This document shows, in pieces, positions 8,269 through 17,137 of a stretch of 53,912 nucleotides of DNA. How positions within the stretch are numbered: position 1 is the first letter of the stretch; each line of letters begins with the position of its first letter. The notes under the pieces were generated by a model. The model had not been told where the DNA came from and ran no database searches. It saw only the letters and a program-made list of their open reading frames with translations. The position numbers and the translations under genes are program-made. Origin of the DNA: CAZEAN01 sp964510225 (GTDB lineage Bacteria; Planctomycetota; Planctomycetia; Isosphaerales; Isosphaeraceae); assembly GCA_964510225.1 (NCBI GenBank), contig CAZEAN010000030.1, positions 1 through 53,912 on the forward strand, read 5' to 3'.

Positions 8269-9135
8269 ATGGTCGAAGTTGAAGGTCTCACATTCTCGTA
8301 TGGTAGTGCGGACAGCCCTGCACTTCAGGATCTCACCTTCTCGGTTGCCCGCGGTGAGGTCTTCGGTGTGCTCGGACCCAGTGGGGCAGGGAAGTCAACG
8401 ACTCAGAACATTCTAATCGGTCTCTTGCATGGGTGGCGGGGACGAATTGAGGTCCTCGGCCGACCGCTTCACGAGTGGGGAGCTGATTACTACGCCACAA
8501 TTGGGGTCGGTTTTGAACTACCAAACCACTACTTAAAGCTCACCGCGCGTGAGAACCTTGAGTTCTTCCGGGCGTTGTATCGTGGAGAAACGGAAAGCAT
8601 TGAGGATGCATTAGCCTTGGTTGGTCTCGAAGAGGAGGCCGATAAGCCTGTCGGCTCCTTCTCAAAAGGGATGAAGATTCGTCTTAATATCGTCAGGAGT
8701 CTCCTCCACCGTCCGCAGCTCTGGTTTCTCGACGAACCGACCTCAGGACTTGATCCGGTCAATATTCGCCGGATCCGCGAGCTAATCCAGGATCGGCAGC
8801 AAGAGGGAGTGACAACCCTCATCACCACCCACGACATGTTAACTGCGGAGCAAATTTGCGACCGCGTTGCGTTTATTGTCGATGGTCAGATTGCTGCGAT
8901 CGATACTCCTGATGCGCTCCGGCATCGCTATGGGAGCCGTGAAGTAGAAGTCCGCTGGAATCGTAATGGACAGGAGGAAACAGAAGGTGACTCTGCACGG
9001 TTCCCCCTTGATGGACTCGCGGAGAATAAGGACTTCTTGCAGACTCTCCGACGCGACGATCTGGCCTCACTCCACTCGCTCGAAACAACACTGGAGGATG
9101 TCTTCGTTCAGGTAACCGGGAGGGCAGTTCGATGA
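8269..9135 (+). CDS. ABC exporter ATP-binding protein
   Basis: This is a 288-residue ABC ATPase. Walker A is GPSGAGKST (36-44). The signature region, SFSKGMKIR near 128-136, is a common variant of LSGGQ in ABC-2-type exporters. Walker B is LWFLDEPTSGLD (about 151-162), with the switch histidine in TTHD near 187. About 70 residues follow the nucleotide-binding fold, as is usual for exporter ATPases. The gene overlaps the first permease by ATGA (9132-9135), so translation is coupled. The ribosome binding site GGAGA at 8259 is the one captured by the leader structure. ATPase plus two permeases of about 240 residues resembles the layout of the mycobacterial Rv2688c-Rv2686c fluoroquinolone exporter. 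The substrate here is not known. Confidence 0.93.
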   Translation: MVEVEGLTFSYGSADSPALQDLTFSVARGEVFGVLGPSGAGKSTTQNILIGLLHGWRGRIEVLGRPLHEWGADYYATIGVGFELPNHYLKLTARENLEFFRALYRGETESIEDALALVGLEEEADKPVGSFSKGMKIRLNIVRSLLHRPQLWFLDEPTSGLDPVNIRRIRELIQDRQQEGVTTLITTHDMLTAEQICDRVAFIVDGQIAAIDTPDALRHRYGSREVEVRWNRNGQEETEGDSARFPLDGLAENKDFLQTLRRDDLASLHSLETTLEDVFVQVTGRAVR

Positions 9136-9845
9136 GCTTGCTCACCGCGACGATAAAACTAGACATTCGACTCCAAGCGCGCAATCGGCTTTATGCAATC
9201 GGTATTGTCACCGCGATCCTTCTAGGACTCGCTGGACGTTTCTTCTTTAGAGAGGATTATGCAGGACCAGTCCTTGCGGTCTTTTTCGTTACAGGACTCG
9301 GACTTACGACCTACTTCTTCGCAGCGGCACTCGTACTCCTAGAGAAAGGTGAAGGGACCCTTGCTGCACTTCGGTCGACACCACTTTCCGTACGGACCTA
9401 CATGCTTTCAAAAGGGTTGACGTTGACGGTCTTTGCTCTGATTGAGAGTCTCATTACTCTCGTGGTTGCGTTTGGCAATACACCCCTAAATCCAGTCCCT
9501 CTATTAGCCGGGTTGGTGAGTCTTGGTCTCTTCTACACTTTTATTGGATTGGGGCAGGTCGCACCACACCATGCCATCACTTCTTTCCTTGTGCCGGGTG
9601 CAATGCTGGTCAGCGTCTTCCTCCAGCTTCCCTGTCTCGGGATTTTCGAGATCGGGCCATCAGCGATTTGGTACCTGGTTCCAACACAGGGTCCCCTGCT
9701 CTGCTTTGTCGGCGCCTACCGAACGTTGGCCCGGTGGCAGTGGGTCTACACGATCCTCCTGTTGATCGCCGCACCGATCCTTGCCGCTCATTGGGCAGAG
9801 AGGCGCTTACAAAAGTACGTTTGGAACCGAAAGGAAAAGAAATGA
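9132..9845 (+). CDS. ABC exporter permease, first subunit
   Basis: This is a 237-residue integral membrane protein with about six hydrophobic helices (for example near 20-36, 45-65, 95-115, 120-140 and 205-225) and no soluble domain. Its N-terminus 'MSLLTATIKLDIRLQARNRL' is typical of ABC-2-type permeases, with an amphipathic cytoplasmic start. It overlaps the ATPase gene by four bases and the second permease gene by four bases, so the three genes form one tightly coupled operon. The two permeases differ in sequence and probably form a heterodimer with two copies of the ATPase. Substrate specificity cannot be read from the sequence. Confidence 0.85.
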   Translation: MSLLTATIKLDIRLQARNRLYAIGIVTAILLGLAGRFFFREDYAGPVLAVFFVTGLGLTTYFFAAALVLLEKGEGTLAALRSTPLSVRTYMLSKGLTLTVFALIESLITLVVAFGNTPLNPVPLLAGLVSLGLFYTFIGLGQVAPHHAITSFLVPGAMLVSVFLQLPCLGIFEIGPSAIWYLVPTQGPLLCFVGAYRTLARWQWVYTILLLIAAPILAAHWAERRLQKYVWNRKEKK

Positions 9846-10585
9846 TCACGACCCTGGCGCTCCGAGGGATGCTCCGGACAGACTTACTGAGGGTAATTCG
9901 GGACCGCTTCTTGATCGGGATGACTCTCTATATCGTGGGGATCTCGGTCGTAATGCGATGGGCACTACCCGGGATCACCACGCTGCTCGATGATCGTTGG
10001 GGATTCGACCTTCGACCCTGGCATGTCTTACTTGTCTGCCATTCCACAGTCGTGCTCACCGGGATCCTGACGGGTCTGATCGGTGGCTTCCTGCTCCTCG
10101 AGACCAGAGAGGAGCGAACCGTGATGGCATTGCTTGTAACACCGACCCCACTGGGGAGCTATTTGCTCTTATTCTCGATCGTCCTTGTCCTGATCGGCTC
10201 TGCGTTCGCGATCATGGAAGCGACGATTATTGGGATCGCGTTGCCCCCCTGGCCTGCTCTCGTGGTTGCCGCGATCGGAGGGGCGTCGGCTGGGCCGGTC
10301 AACGCATTTTTCCAAGCAACCTTCGCGAGTAATAAGGTAGAGGCGATCGCATACTCCAAGTTCGTGAGTAGTGCTGCGCTAATCGCGCTCGGTGCTTACT
10401 TTCTACCGGAACCTTGGCAGTGGTTCGCTGGGATCTACCCACCGTATTGGGCTGCTAAGTGTTATTGGGCTGCAACGGACGGTAGTCCCTACTGGCCATA
10501 TTGGGGACTTGGGGCACCGTTGACGTCCCTTCTCTGGGGAACCTTCTTCGCCCGAAGGTTTCTTCGGAGAGTTCGGGAGCATTGA
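9842..10585 (+). CDS. ABC exporter permease, second subunit
   Basis: This is a 247-residue membrane protein starting at the ATG at 9842, which overlaps the preceding stop (ATGA) and has AAGGAAAAGA upstream. A longer frame from 9668 is only the shadow of the first permease. About six membrane helices are visible, for example ILTGLIGGFLLLETREER and LLLFSIVLVLIGSAFAIM. The segment ETREERTVMALLVTPTPLGS is the cytoplasmic loop between helices expected in ABC-2 permeases, and the first permease has an equivalent (KGEGTLAALRSTPLSVRTY). It is the last gene of the operon. No recognisable terminator with a T-run follows. Confidence 0.85.
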   Translation: MITTLALRGMLRTDLLRVIRDRFLIGMTLYIVGISVVMRWALPGITTLLDDRWGFDLRPWHVLLVCHSTVVLTGILTGLIGGFLLLETREERTVMALLVTPTPLGSYLLLFSIVLVLIGSAFAIMEATIIGIALPPWPALVVAAIGGASAGPVNAFFQATFASNKVEAIAYSKFVSSAALIALGAYFLPEPWQWFAGIYPPYWAAKCYWAATDGSPYWPYWGLGAPLTSLLWGTFFARRFLRRVREH

Positions 10586-10746
10586 GATTCAATGAACGGA
10601 GCGGCCCTCGGCCTCACGGCTGACCCAGGGCACCCGCAGTTGGTCATTTGTTTCGGTTGCGACCTCCACGAATCCGAGCTATGCTCAACGAGGGTTCAAC
10701 AAGGGTCAGACCATCCACACTGAAGAAGACGTCAAGGAGGGGCCTG

Positions 10747-12168
10747 ATGACATCCCCAAGCCACCAACATCGCGCTGGAGTTGTCCGCCGAGAGTTCCTC
10801 CAAGTTGGATTCTCTGGCTTAATGGGACTCGGGTTGCCAGAACTCTTGGGATCTCGGACGCAGGCAGCGTCATTTGAGGGCAAGAGGAATTCAGAGGCGA
10901 TCGCAACTCAGGGTAAGACTCCTCGCGCGCGTGCCGTGATCATCGTCTTCCTCACGGGTGGGCCGAGTCACCATGAGACGTTCGACCCCAAACCGAGTGC
11001 TCCTGCCGAAATCCGAGGCGAGTTTGAAACGATCGAGACTTCGGCACCGGGAATCCAATTTAGTGAACACTTGCCGATGCTCGCGAGTGGTGCCGACCGG
11101 CTCGCGGTTGTCCGGACGATGACTCACAAGCATCCTAACCACCTAAACGCGACCCACTGGGTCCTCACCGGTCAAGCACAGCCTGGTGCTTTCTTCGACA
11201 AGATCGCCTCACGTGATGACTACCCATGTTATGCGTCTTCATTGTCTTACCTGAAACCGAGCAGCAGTGGATTGCCCGGTGGGGTGATGCTTCCGACCTA
11301 CTTAATGCAGGGTCCTTTGACATGGCCCGGTCAGCACGCTGGGTTTCTTGGACCAAAGTATGACCCCTGGCAGATTACTCAAGATCCGAACAAGGCGAAC
11401 TTTAAGGTCGAGAGTCTGACACTTCCCGATGGCTTCAGTGTCGAACGACTCTCAAGTCGACGGACTCTTTTTGATTCCATTCAGCGTGCTGGCGATCAGT
11501 GGCTGGCACAAGGCGAGGCCGATTCCATAGCCAACCAACGTGAGCAAGCATTTGGGATGTTGACATCTGGGAGTGTTGCCCGCGCGTTCGATCTCAAAGA
11601 CGAGCCCGACTCTATGCGCGATCGCTATGGGCGACATATGTTCGGTCAATCACTTCTCTTGGCCCGACGACTCGTGGAAGTTGGAATTCCGATTGTTCAG
11701 GTCAACATGGGGCGTGTTCAAACCTGGGACTCACATTCCGACATCTTCCGACGCCTCCGCGACGATCTCCTGCCGCCAACCGATCGGGGTGTCTCTGCTT
11801 TGCTCGAAGATCTTGACGCCCGCGGCTTGTTGGACGAAACCCTCGTCGTGATCACGGGCGAGTTCGGTCGGACTCCCAAGCTCTCAACTCAGGGGAACAA
11901 TCCCAAGATCGGCCGGGACCATTGGCCTCAGGTATTCTCCACGGCCTTTGCAGGAGGGGGAGTCCTCGGCGGTCAGGTGATTGGTCGTTCTGATAAGTCA
12001 GGCGGATATCCCGCAACTCGTGCGTTCACTCCAGCCGACCTTGCGGCGACGATCTATCAGTCTCTCGGCATCCGACGGGATGCCGAGGTTTCCGACCGAC
12101 TCGATCGCCCCGTCCGCCTGATTACGGGCGATCCAATCGATGCAATTTACAGTGGCGTCTCGGTCTGA
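10747..12168 (+). CDS. DUF1501 protein, Tat-exported, sulfatase/phosphatase superfamily
   Basis: This is a 473-residue protein. I chose the ATG at 10747 because AGGAGG lies six bases upstream and a twin-arginine signal (VVRREFLQVGFSGLMGLG) follows at once; the upstream in-frame ATGs would place it 30 residues inside. The DUF1501 hallmarks are present: FLTGGPSHHETFDPKP, HEHLPMLA-like ISEHLPMLA, MTHKHPNHLNATHW, GRHMFGQSLLLARRLVEVG, WDSH, TGEFGRTPK and GRDHWPQVF. DUF1501 proteins are abundant in planctomycetes, where they often accompany DUF1800 or DUF1549/1553 genes, and they belong to the alkaline-phosphatase/sulfatase fold. The usual partners are absent here. The enzymatic role is not established. 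Confidence 0.92.
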   Translation: MTSPSHQHRAGVVRREFLQVGFSGLMGLGLPELLGSRTQAASFEGKRNSEAIATQGKTPRARAVIIVFLTGGPSHHETFDPKPSAPAEIRGEFETIETSAPGIQFSEHLPMLASGADRLAVVRTMTHKHPNHLNATHWVLTGQAQPGAFFDKIASRDDYPCYASSLSYLKPSSSGLPGGVMLPTYLMQGPLTWPGQHAGFLGPKYDPWQITQDPNKANFKVESLTLPDGFSVERLSSRRTLFDSIQRAGDQWLAQGEADSIANQREQAFGMLTSGSVARAFDLKDEPDSMRDRYGRHMFGQSLLLARRLVEVGIPIVQVNMGRVQTWDSHSDIFRRLRDDLLPPTDRGVSALLEDLDARGLLDETLVVITGEFGRTPKLSTQGNNPKIGRDHWPQVFSTAFAGGGVLGGQVIGRSDKSGGYPATRAFTPADLAATIYQSLGIRRDAEVSDRLDRPVRLITGDPIDAIYSGVSV

Positions 12169-12204
12169 GTCGGTAATTCTTCAAGATCTTTCCAATACAT
12201 GTGT

Positions 12205-13353
12205 TCAATCGTCAAAGACGATGAACGCGCCGGATTGCGCTTCCTCTTTTGAGTACGAAACCTGGTCGATTTCAAGACCATCGGCATTGAAAAGCGTGAC
12301 CAGGCTCCCGTTGTTTCCCAAGATCATCGCGGAGTTCACCAATCGAATTGATCGAGTTGAGCTTGGTGGCACCGTTCCTGAAAGATCGAATCTCCGGGCG
12401 TGTGCGTCTGTCATTGACCACCCCGCGAGATCGATCTCATCCGCTGACGGATTCATCAACGTGACACTCTCGTTGCCTTGGTCTTGGCCAACGGGATTCG
12501 GTATCAAGGCAAGAATGGAGAGTCCGATCCCAACGACTTCAGTACCTCCATCACCAACTCCCGGAGCGTCGATCACACCGATCCCAGTCGGCGAAACATC
12601 ACTGAGCGCCCGGGCGAGTAGGGTCGAGTCCATAACAAACGGATTGATATTACCCTGGATTGATTCAATTCGATTTGATCGCTCCTTTTCTGGATCATCG
12701 GCCTTGTCGGCAACGTGCCATTCCTTGAGCGTCTCGACTTGACCAAGAAAGAATGGGAGGTCGATTTTTGGATGCTCTTCATAAATCGTGAAGAAGTAGA
12801 CCATGGCACGGGCGACATTCCCTTTGTGGTTTTCCTCTGGCTCGAACACACTGTTACCGACTTCGCTGTAAGCAGAGAAGTCGATACTGGGTATCGAGGT
12901 TTCTGGGTCTGTGATCACCTTCCAGAACTTTCGCGCCTGACTATCAATTACTTCACCGAACGGCTTGTTCCCTCGATCGGAGTTAACTCGATGCCCCGTC
13001 GGGAACAAATGATGGATGTCAGTCTTCGGCCCTGCCCCTCCATCCTTGCCGAACTTTGACTGCGGCCAGGTATGCTCGGTGTTGATGATTAAATGATTTG
13101 GAATCGGATTGAATGGATCAATTTGAAAGGTTGCCGAAAGGTAAGCGAGTTCAACAACGCCACCGTTATTATCCACGATCCCGAACATCATTCTTCGAGC
13201 CGATTTATAACTCAAGAGTTGGTTCGGCGAATAGTCTTCTCGCAGCAAGCGCCGAAGCTCCGCTCCTTCCTTCTCTGGAAAGATTTCCTGCGCAAGTGCA
13301 CTGCCAGGAATTAACAAGAGAACGAGAGAGAGTGCTGTCTGGAAGCGAATCAT
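12205..13353 (-). CDS. Exported endonuclease I with lamin-tail domain
   Basis: This is a 382-residue protein from the ATG at 13353. GGAGAG sits seven bases upstream and a Sec signal (MIRFQTALSLVLLLIPGSAL, A) begins immediately; an in-frame GTG at 13368 is less likely. The EndA/NucM endonuclease I motifs are present in order: TEHTWPQSKF, DIHHLFPT, NSDRGNKPFG, ENHKGNVARAMVYF and NRIESIQGNINPFV. The histidines and asparagines correspond to the beta-beta-alpha metal site. About 100 C-terminal residues form a lamin-tail-type beta domain (NPVGQDQGNESVTLMNPSAD, then LAGWSMTD). The protein is predicted to cut nucleic acid outside the cytoplasm, for nutrient use or defence; that role is inference. It converges with the DUF1501 gene and follows the sigma-54 regulator on the same strand after a structured 160-base gap. 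Confidence 0.9.
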   Translation of the reverse strand: MIRFQTALSLVLLLIPGSALAQEIFPEKEGAELRRLLREDYSPNQLLSYKSARRMMFGIVDNNGGVVELAYLSATFQIDPFNPIPNHLIINTEHTWPQSKFGKDGGAGPKTDIHHLFPTGHRVNSDRGNKPFGEVIDSQARKFWKVITDPETSIPSIDFSAYSEVGNSVFEPEENHKGNVARAMVYFFTIYEEHPKIDLPFFLGQVETLKEWHVADKADDPEKERSNRIESIQGNINPFVMDSTLLARALSDVSPTGIGVIDAPGVGDGGTEVVGIGLSILALIPNPVGQDQGNESVTLMNPSADEIDLAGWSMTDAHARRFDLSGTVPPSSTRSIRLVNSAMILGNNGSLVTLFNADGLEIDQVSYSKEEAQSGAFIVFDD

Positions 13354-13375
13354 GTTGTTTCTCTCCACTTGATTA

Positions 13376-13435
13376 AGCCCAACAAGTCAACGAACCCAGC
13401 AATGCCAGAGGCATCGTGCTCAAAAAAGTTGGGCT
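13376..13435 (-). other. Hairpin-rich leader upstream of the endonuclease gene
   Basis: AGCCCAAC (13376-13383) and GTTGGGCT (13428-13435) are perfectly complementary and enclose ATGCC/GGCAT (13402-13406 with 13410-13414). On the minus strand the structure ends 22 bases before the endonuclease ATG. A T6 run follows the first arm rather than the last, so it does not look like an ordinary terminator of the upstream gene. Confidence 0.35.
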
Positions 13436-13513
13436 GCTGATTCATTAGGAAGGTATCTGGAACTCATCGGAGTCCTTAAGGTATACCGCTTTATTTGACG
13501 TCGGGTGGAATAA

Positions 13514-16500
13514 CTACTTGCGCTTTGTGTTTTCTTTTTCTGGAGAACGGGTTGAAGCATTGCTGTCCATTAGGCCTTGCCTCTTCAGCTTGCTTATCAA
13601 CGTACTCCGAGGGATTCCGAGCAGCCGCGCTGCTTCGGCTTTATTCCCGTTCGCTTCGTTAAGCGCGTCAATGAGTCGGTGACGTTCGTAGCGTTCCAAT
13701 TCGCTGTCGTTCTTAATGATTTTCGGAGATTGATCTCTTGCTGTTTGTGGTCGAAGACGCCGAGGGCGTCCCCGGCCTCCACGTTCCGAGAATGATGGGA
13801 ACGCACCTTCTCCGACTTTCTTTGCTTCTAAGATGCGTTTCTCAAGAAGTTCGGGAGGGAGGTCGTCGACTTTGATCGCGGGGCCGTCCGCGAGAACAAC
13901 CGATCGTTCGATGACGTTTTCCAGCTCGCGGACGTTCCCTGGCCAGTGATAATGGCTGAGGACTTCAATCGCTTCCTCATCCAATTGGGTAACCGACTTC
14001 CTCGTTTCATCTGCAAATCTCCTGAGGAAAACTACAGCGAGTTCAAAGATATCTTCCGGTCGTTCGCGGAGGGCTGGGGTCCTAATACTGATCACATTCA
14101 GCCGATAGTAGAGATCCTCTCGAAACTTCCCAGCGCGGATCAATGCAGGGAGATCTCGATGTGTTGCAGCCAGAATACGGACATCAACGGTCTCTGGTTG
14201 GGAGCTCCCAACGCGCTCGAAAGTCCTCGTCTGCAAGACTCGGAGGAGCTTTGTTTGGACTTCGAGGCTGACATCACCAATTTCGTCGAGTAAGAGCGTC
14301 CCTCCATCGGCCTGTTGGAATCGCCCTGTCCGATCGCGATCGGCTCCGGTGAATGATCCGCGGAGGTGTCCAAAAAGTTCGCTCTCAAGAACTCCCGGTG
14401 CCAAAGCCGCGCAGTGAACTTTTACAAACGGACCATGAGAACGTGGGCTTGCGGCGTGGACCGCCTCGGCGACAAGTTCTTTCCCGGTACCACTCTCACC
14501 CAAGATTAAGACTGACGAGTTACTGGAAGCCGCCTTTCTAACAATTGTAATCATCTCTTGAATCGGGGCACTCGAACCTCGGATCCGTTTCAGTGCGGCG
14601 GGCTCTTCAACTACACGATCATGGTCTCTATCCTCAACATTGAGTTCCAAGTTACTTGCGGATTGGTTCCCCGCGAGTTGATCTTGTAGGACCATGATCC
14701 GACGTTGCTGTTCGGCGATTTTATCGACCTTGGCTCGTAACTCGTCATTAAGCTCGTCGAGGGTTTGGTGGATCGTCGCCGAACGTAACGCCAAGGCCGA
14801 GACCGAAGACAAAGCTCCGAGAAAAACCATCTCTTCATCGTCGTAGGGTAAACCACTTCGCTTCGGACCCAAGACGAGAACGCCCGCAAGCTCTCCGTCC
14901 AAGAGGAGTGCGGCGGCAACTTCGCCACCACGGGAGATGAGAGAGTCAGCAACCGGATCCGACGACCCACGGCCGATCGCGCCGGGAACCCGATAGGTCG
15001 CGTCTCGACTCAGTCGGAGACTCAGCGGGTCTTCCATTCCGAGAGTTCGTTGATCTGGCTCGGGGCCAAGGCTCGCCAGACAACCAAGTTCGCGTTCGGA
15101 CGATCGACGGACATAGATTGCCCCCCAGTCGAGCCCAAGAACCTCAGCCGCCGCGTCGAGCAATCGAGCCCCGATGGTGTCCCGGTCCACGAGGCGATCG
15201 ACAGCGTCACTCATCTTCCGCATCGCGGAATCGAACTTATATTTCTCGCGAAAGAATCGTCGATCGATTGCTTGGTCAACCCGCCGACGAATTGCGCCTG
15301 AGAGTGCTAGCGAGATCAGGGCCGTCATCGCCACGATCGTGACGTTTCCAGACGTCCCTTTCTCTAGAAGTGCCCGACCGGCAAAAAAACCTACACCGAC
15401 TAGGAGTACGGAATAGAGAAGGCTGATTCCGACACTGATGATCAAGTAGCGAAGGCTCCGACGGAAGACCGCTTCCGCATCAGAGAGTCGATACCGTGTG
15501 ATGCTCATCGCATAAGCCACGGTAAAGAGCAGCGAGACCACGTACATCGGCCATGCTGCCCCATCGAGACCGAGGGAGGCAACATTTTGACGGATCAAGA
15601 GCATGAGGTAGGTGATCAAGCCGAGCGAAACGACCGAGGCGACCAAGATCCAGAGGACTTGGCTACGCTCTTCGCGATTCCTTGCGCGTATAAAACTGTA
15701 AGCTAGGCAAACGATGCAGAGTAGGAAGATAAGGACTGAATAGCGGATGTACCCAAGCGTGAGTCCTTCCAAGAGTCCCTGGGTCGCTACTCGATCGGGA
15801 ACCATCGCACCGGTCAGAACGCTAGCGTCCACGTCGATCGAGAGCCAGATCATGCACCCCCAAACTCCCACCAGCCAGATCCCCATCACACCGTAAAGCA
15901 CCCAAAGCAACTTTGGGTAAAGCAAAATCACTGGATTTGGGCGCGGAAAAACGAGGTAGAAGTGGAGACTCACGATTGGGACTAACATCGCTGTCAACGG
16001 AAATAGGAAGATTAGGAGCCTAAAGATGATGACTTCGGACCAGTGATAACCGCCAATAAATGCAGTGACGGTCACGACACAGAGCCAGAAGAATATCTGA
16101 GCCGAACGATCGAGAGGTCGGCGCCAGTAGACATTAGCTCCGATCGCAAAAATGACCATTTCAATGAAGAACCAGAGGATCGACCAAGCATAAGTTGAGA
16201 ATTCACGTTGACTTGCGCTTGCGATCGCTTCGTGTACCTCTGGCGGATCAGCACCAGTACTCTGCGGTTCGTTCCACTCCACCCGAACCTCAGCGCCCAA
16301 GGGCATTGACGCAATCGATCTCTGAGCACGGACAATTGCCGTGAAGTCACCAGGCCTCACCTCGATCGCCCAAGATTGATCAATTGCCTCGAAGCGTTGG
16401 AACTCGGCACCTTTGGTTGGATAGACCGGGACTCGACCTGACTCCTCCACGCTTCTCCAACGATAATGAGGAGAGATCGAATCTTCTTGGATTGTCCCAA

Positions 16501-16678
16501 ATACACAACGGAGGCCGATGTCTCGGGAGCTTGCGACGATCCAGAGGACCATCAGGGCATGAAGAAGCACGAAGAATGATGCGCCAATGATCCAGAGCCG
16601 AGCGCTCGAGCCTCGACCCCGCAAGAATTCGGGCAATCGAGAAATCGATCCTAGGTCAATCGGAAACTTCAGGCTCAT
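13514..16678 (-). CDS. Membrane sensor fused to a sigma-54-dependent activator
   Basis: This is a 1054-residue one-piece regulator. A first membrane helix (about 30-50) is followed by an outer domain, then a bundle of membrane helices (about 165-445) resembling seven-helix sensor kinases, where the linker ITRYRLSDAEAVFRRSL is typical. A GAF-like region follows (about 500-640), then a short coiled coil near 640-670. The AAA+ domain carries Walker A GESGTGKE (about 725), the sigma-54 contact loop as GSFTGA (usual GAFTGA), Walker B TLLLDEIGD and WPGNVRELENV. A Fis-type HTH lies near the end (NKAEAARLLGIPRSTLISKL). It should activate sigma-54 promoters directly from the membrane. No histidine kinase or receiver domain is present. 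The signal and targets are unknown, and no obvious -24/-12 promoter was identified nearby. Confidence 0.9.
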   Translation of the reverse strand: MSLKFPIDLGSISRLPEFLRGRGSSARLWIIGASFFVLLHALMVLWIVASSRDIGLRCVFGTIQEDSISPHYRWRSVEESGRVPVYPTKGAEFQRFEAIDQSWAIEVRPGDFTAIVRAQRSIASMPLGAEVRVEWNEPQSTGADPPEVHEAIASASQREFSTYAWSILWFFIEMVIFAIGANVYWRRPLDRSAQIFFWLCVVTVTAFIGGYHWSEVIIFRLLIFLFPLTAMLVPIVSLHFYLVFPRPNPVILLYPKLLWVLYGVMGIWLVGVWGCMIWLSIDVDASVLTGAMVPDRVATQGLLEGLTLGYIRYSVLIFLLCIVCLAYSFIRARNREERSQVLWILVASVVSLGLITYLMLLIRQNVASLGLDGAAWPMYVVSLLFTVAYAMSITRYRLSDAEAVFRRSLRYLIISVGISLLYSVLLVGVGFFAGRALLEKGTSGNVTIVAMTALISLALSGAIRRRVDQAIDRRFFREKYKFDSAMRKMSDAVDRLVDRDTIGARLLDAAAEVLGLDWGAIYVRRSSERELGCLASLGPEPDQRTLGMEDPLSLRLSRDATYRVPGAIGRGSSDPVADSLISRGGEVAAALLLDGELAGVLVLGPKRSGLPYDDEEMVFLGALSSVSALALRSATIHQTLDELNDELRAKVDKIAEQQRRIMVLQDQLAGNQSASNLELNVEDRDHDRVVEEPAALKRIRGSSAPIQEMITIVRKAASSNSSVLILGESGTGKELVAEAVHAASPRSHGPFVKVHCAALAPGVLESELFGHLRGSFTGADRDRTGRFQQADGGTLLLDEIGDVSLEVQTKLLRVLQTRTFERVGSSQPETVDVRILAATHRDLPALIRAGKFREDLYYRLNVISIRTPALRERPEDIFELAVVFLRRFADETRKSVTQLDEEAIEVLSHYHWPGNVRELENVIERSVVLADGPAIKVDDLPPELLEKRILEAKKVGEGAFPSFSERGGRGRPRRLRPQTARDQSPKIIKNDSELERYERHRLIDALNEANGNKAEAARLLGIPRSTLISKLKRQGLMDSNASTRSPEKENTKRK

Positions 16679-16682
16679 GGTT

Positions 16683-16880
16683 TTAAGAATCCAAGGAGAG
16701 CTTCAATGTATCTAGACCACGATAGCGAATCGGCGCCGAACCGCAATATCGCCACTGACCGTTAGTTATCGCTAGCGAACAAGTAGTACCGATTTCGTGA
16801 ACTGCGGAGATTGCCAAGACAACGGCACACAGCAAACCGAGGAATTCTGGGCAGATTGGGAAATTGGCGATGACTCTCAT
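16683..16880 (-). CDS. Possible small exported cysteine-containing protein
   Basis: This is a 65-residue frame from an ATG at 16880, with AGGA seven bases upstream, ending four bases before the sigma-54 regulator start. It carries a hydrophobic segment (FLGLLCAVVLAISAVHEIG) that could be a signal peptide or membrane helix, followed by a short tail with two cysteines (TTCSLAITNGQWRYC). I recognise no family. The tight placement just ahead of the regulator and the ribosome-binding-like site favour a real gene; the short length and lack of homology leave it uncertain. It could be a co-transcribed sensor accessory. Confidence 0.35.
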   Translation of the reverse strand: MRVIANFPICPEFLGLLCAVVLAISAVHEIGTTCSLAITNGQWRYCGSAPIRYRGLDTLKLSLDS

Positions 16881-17137
16881 AACATAGTCCTAAATCATGA
16901 AATGACAATGAGTAATGACTAGGAATCCACGAAACTGAGAAGAAGCGAATCTAATATGATGATGAGAAGCCAAATCGGCGCCGTGGTTCGCTAGCGACTG
17001 TTCACAAATCCAGTTTCGTTTGAAGTCAAATTGCGATTCCCGATTTTTGTAGGCACTAAAGATGCAACTCATCATTTCCAAGAATTCAGGCTTCTAGATC
17101 GGCATTTTCAATTCAGCAGAGAATCAAGGTATCGACA
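16881..17137. other. Divergent intergenic region
   Basis: This lies between the minus-strand regulator cluster and the alpha/beta hydrolase gene. It is AT-rich near 16940-17060. A 63-residue minus-strand frame (16890-17081) has an unconvincing composition. No clear promoter pair was found. Confidence 0.35.
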
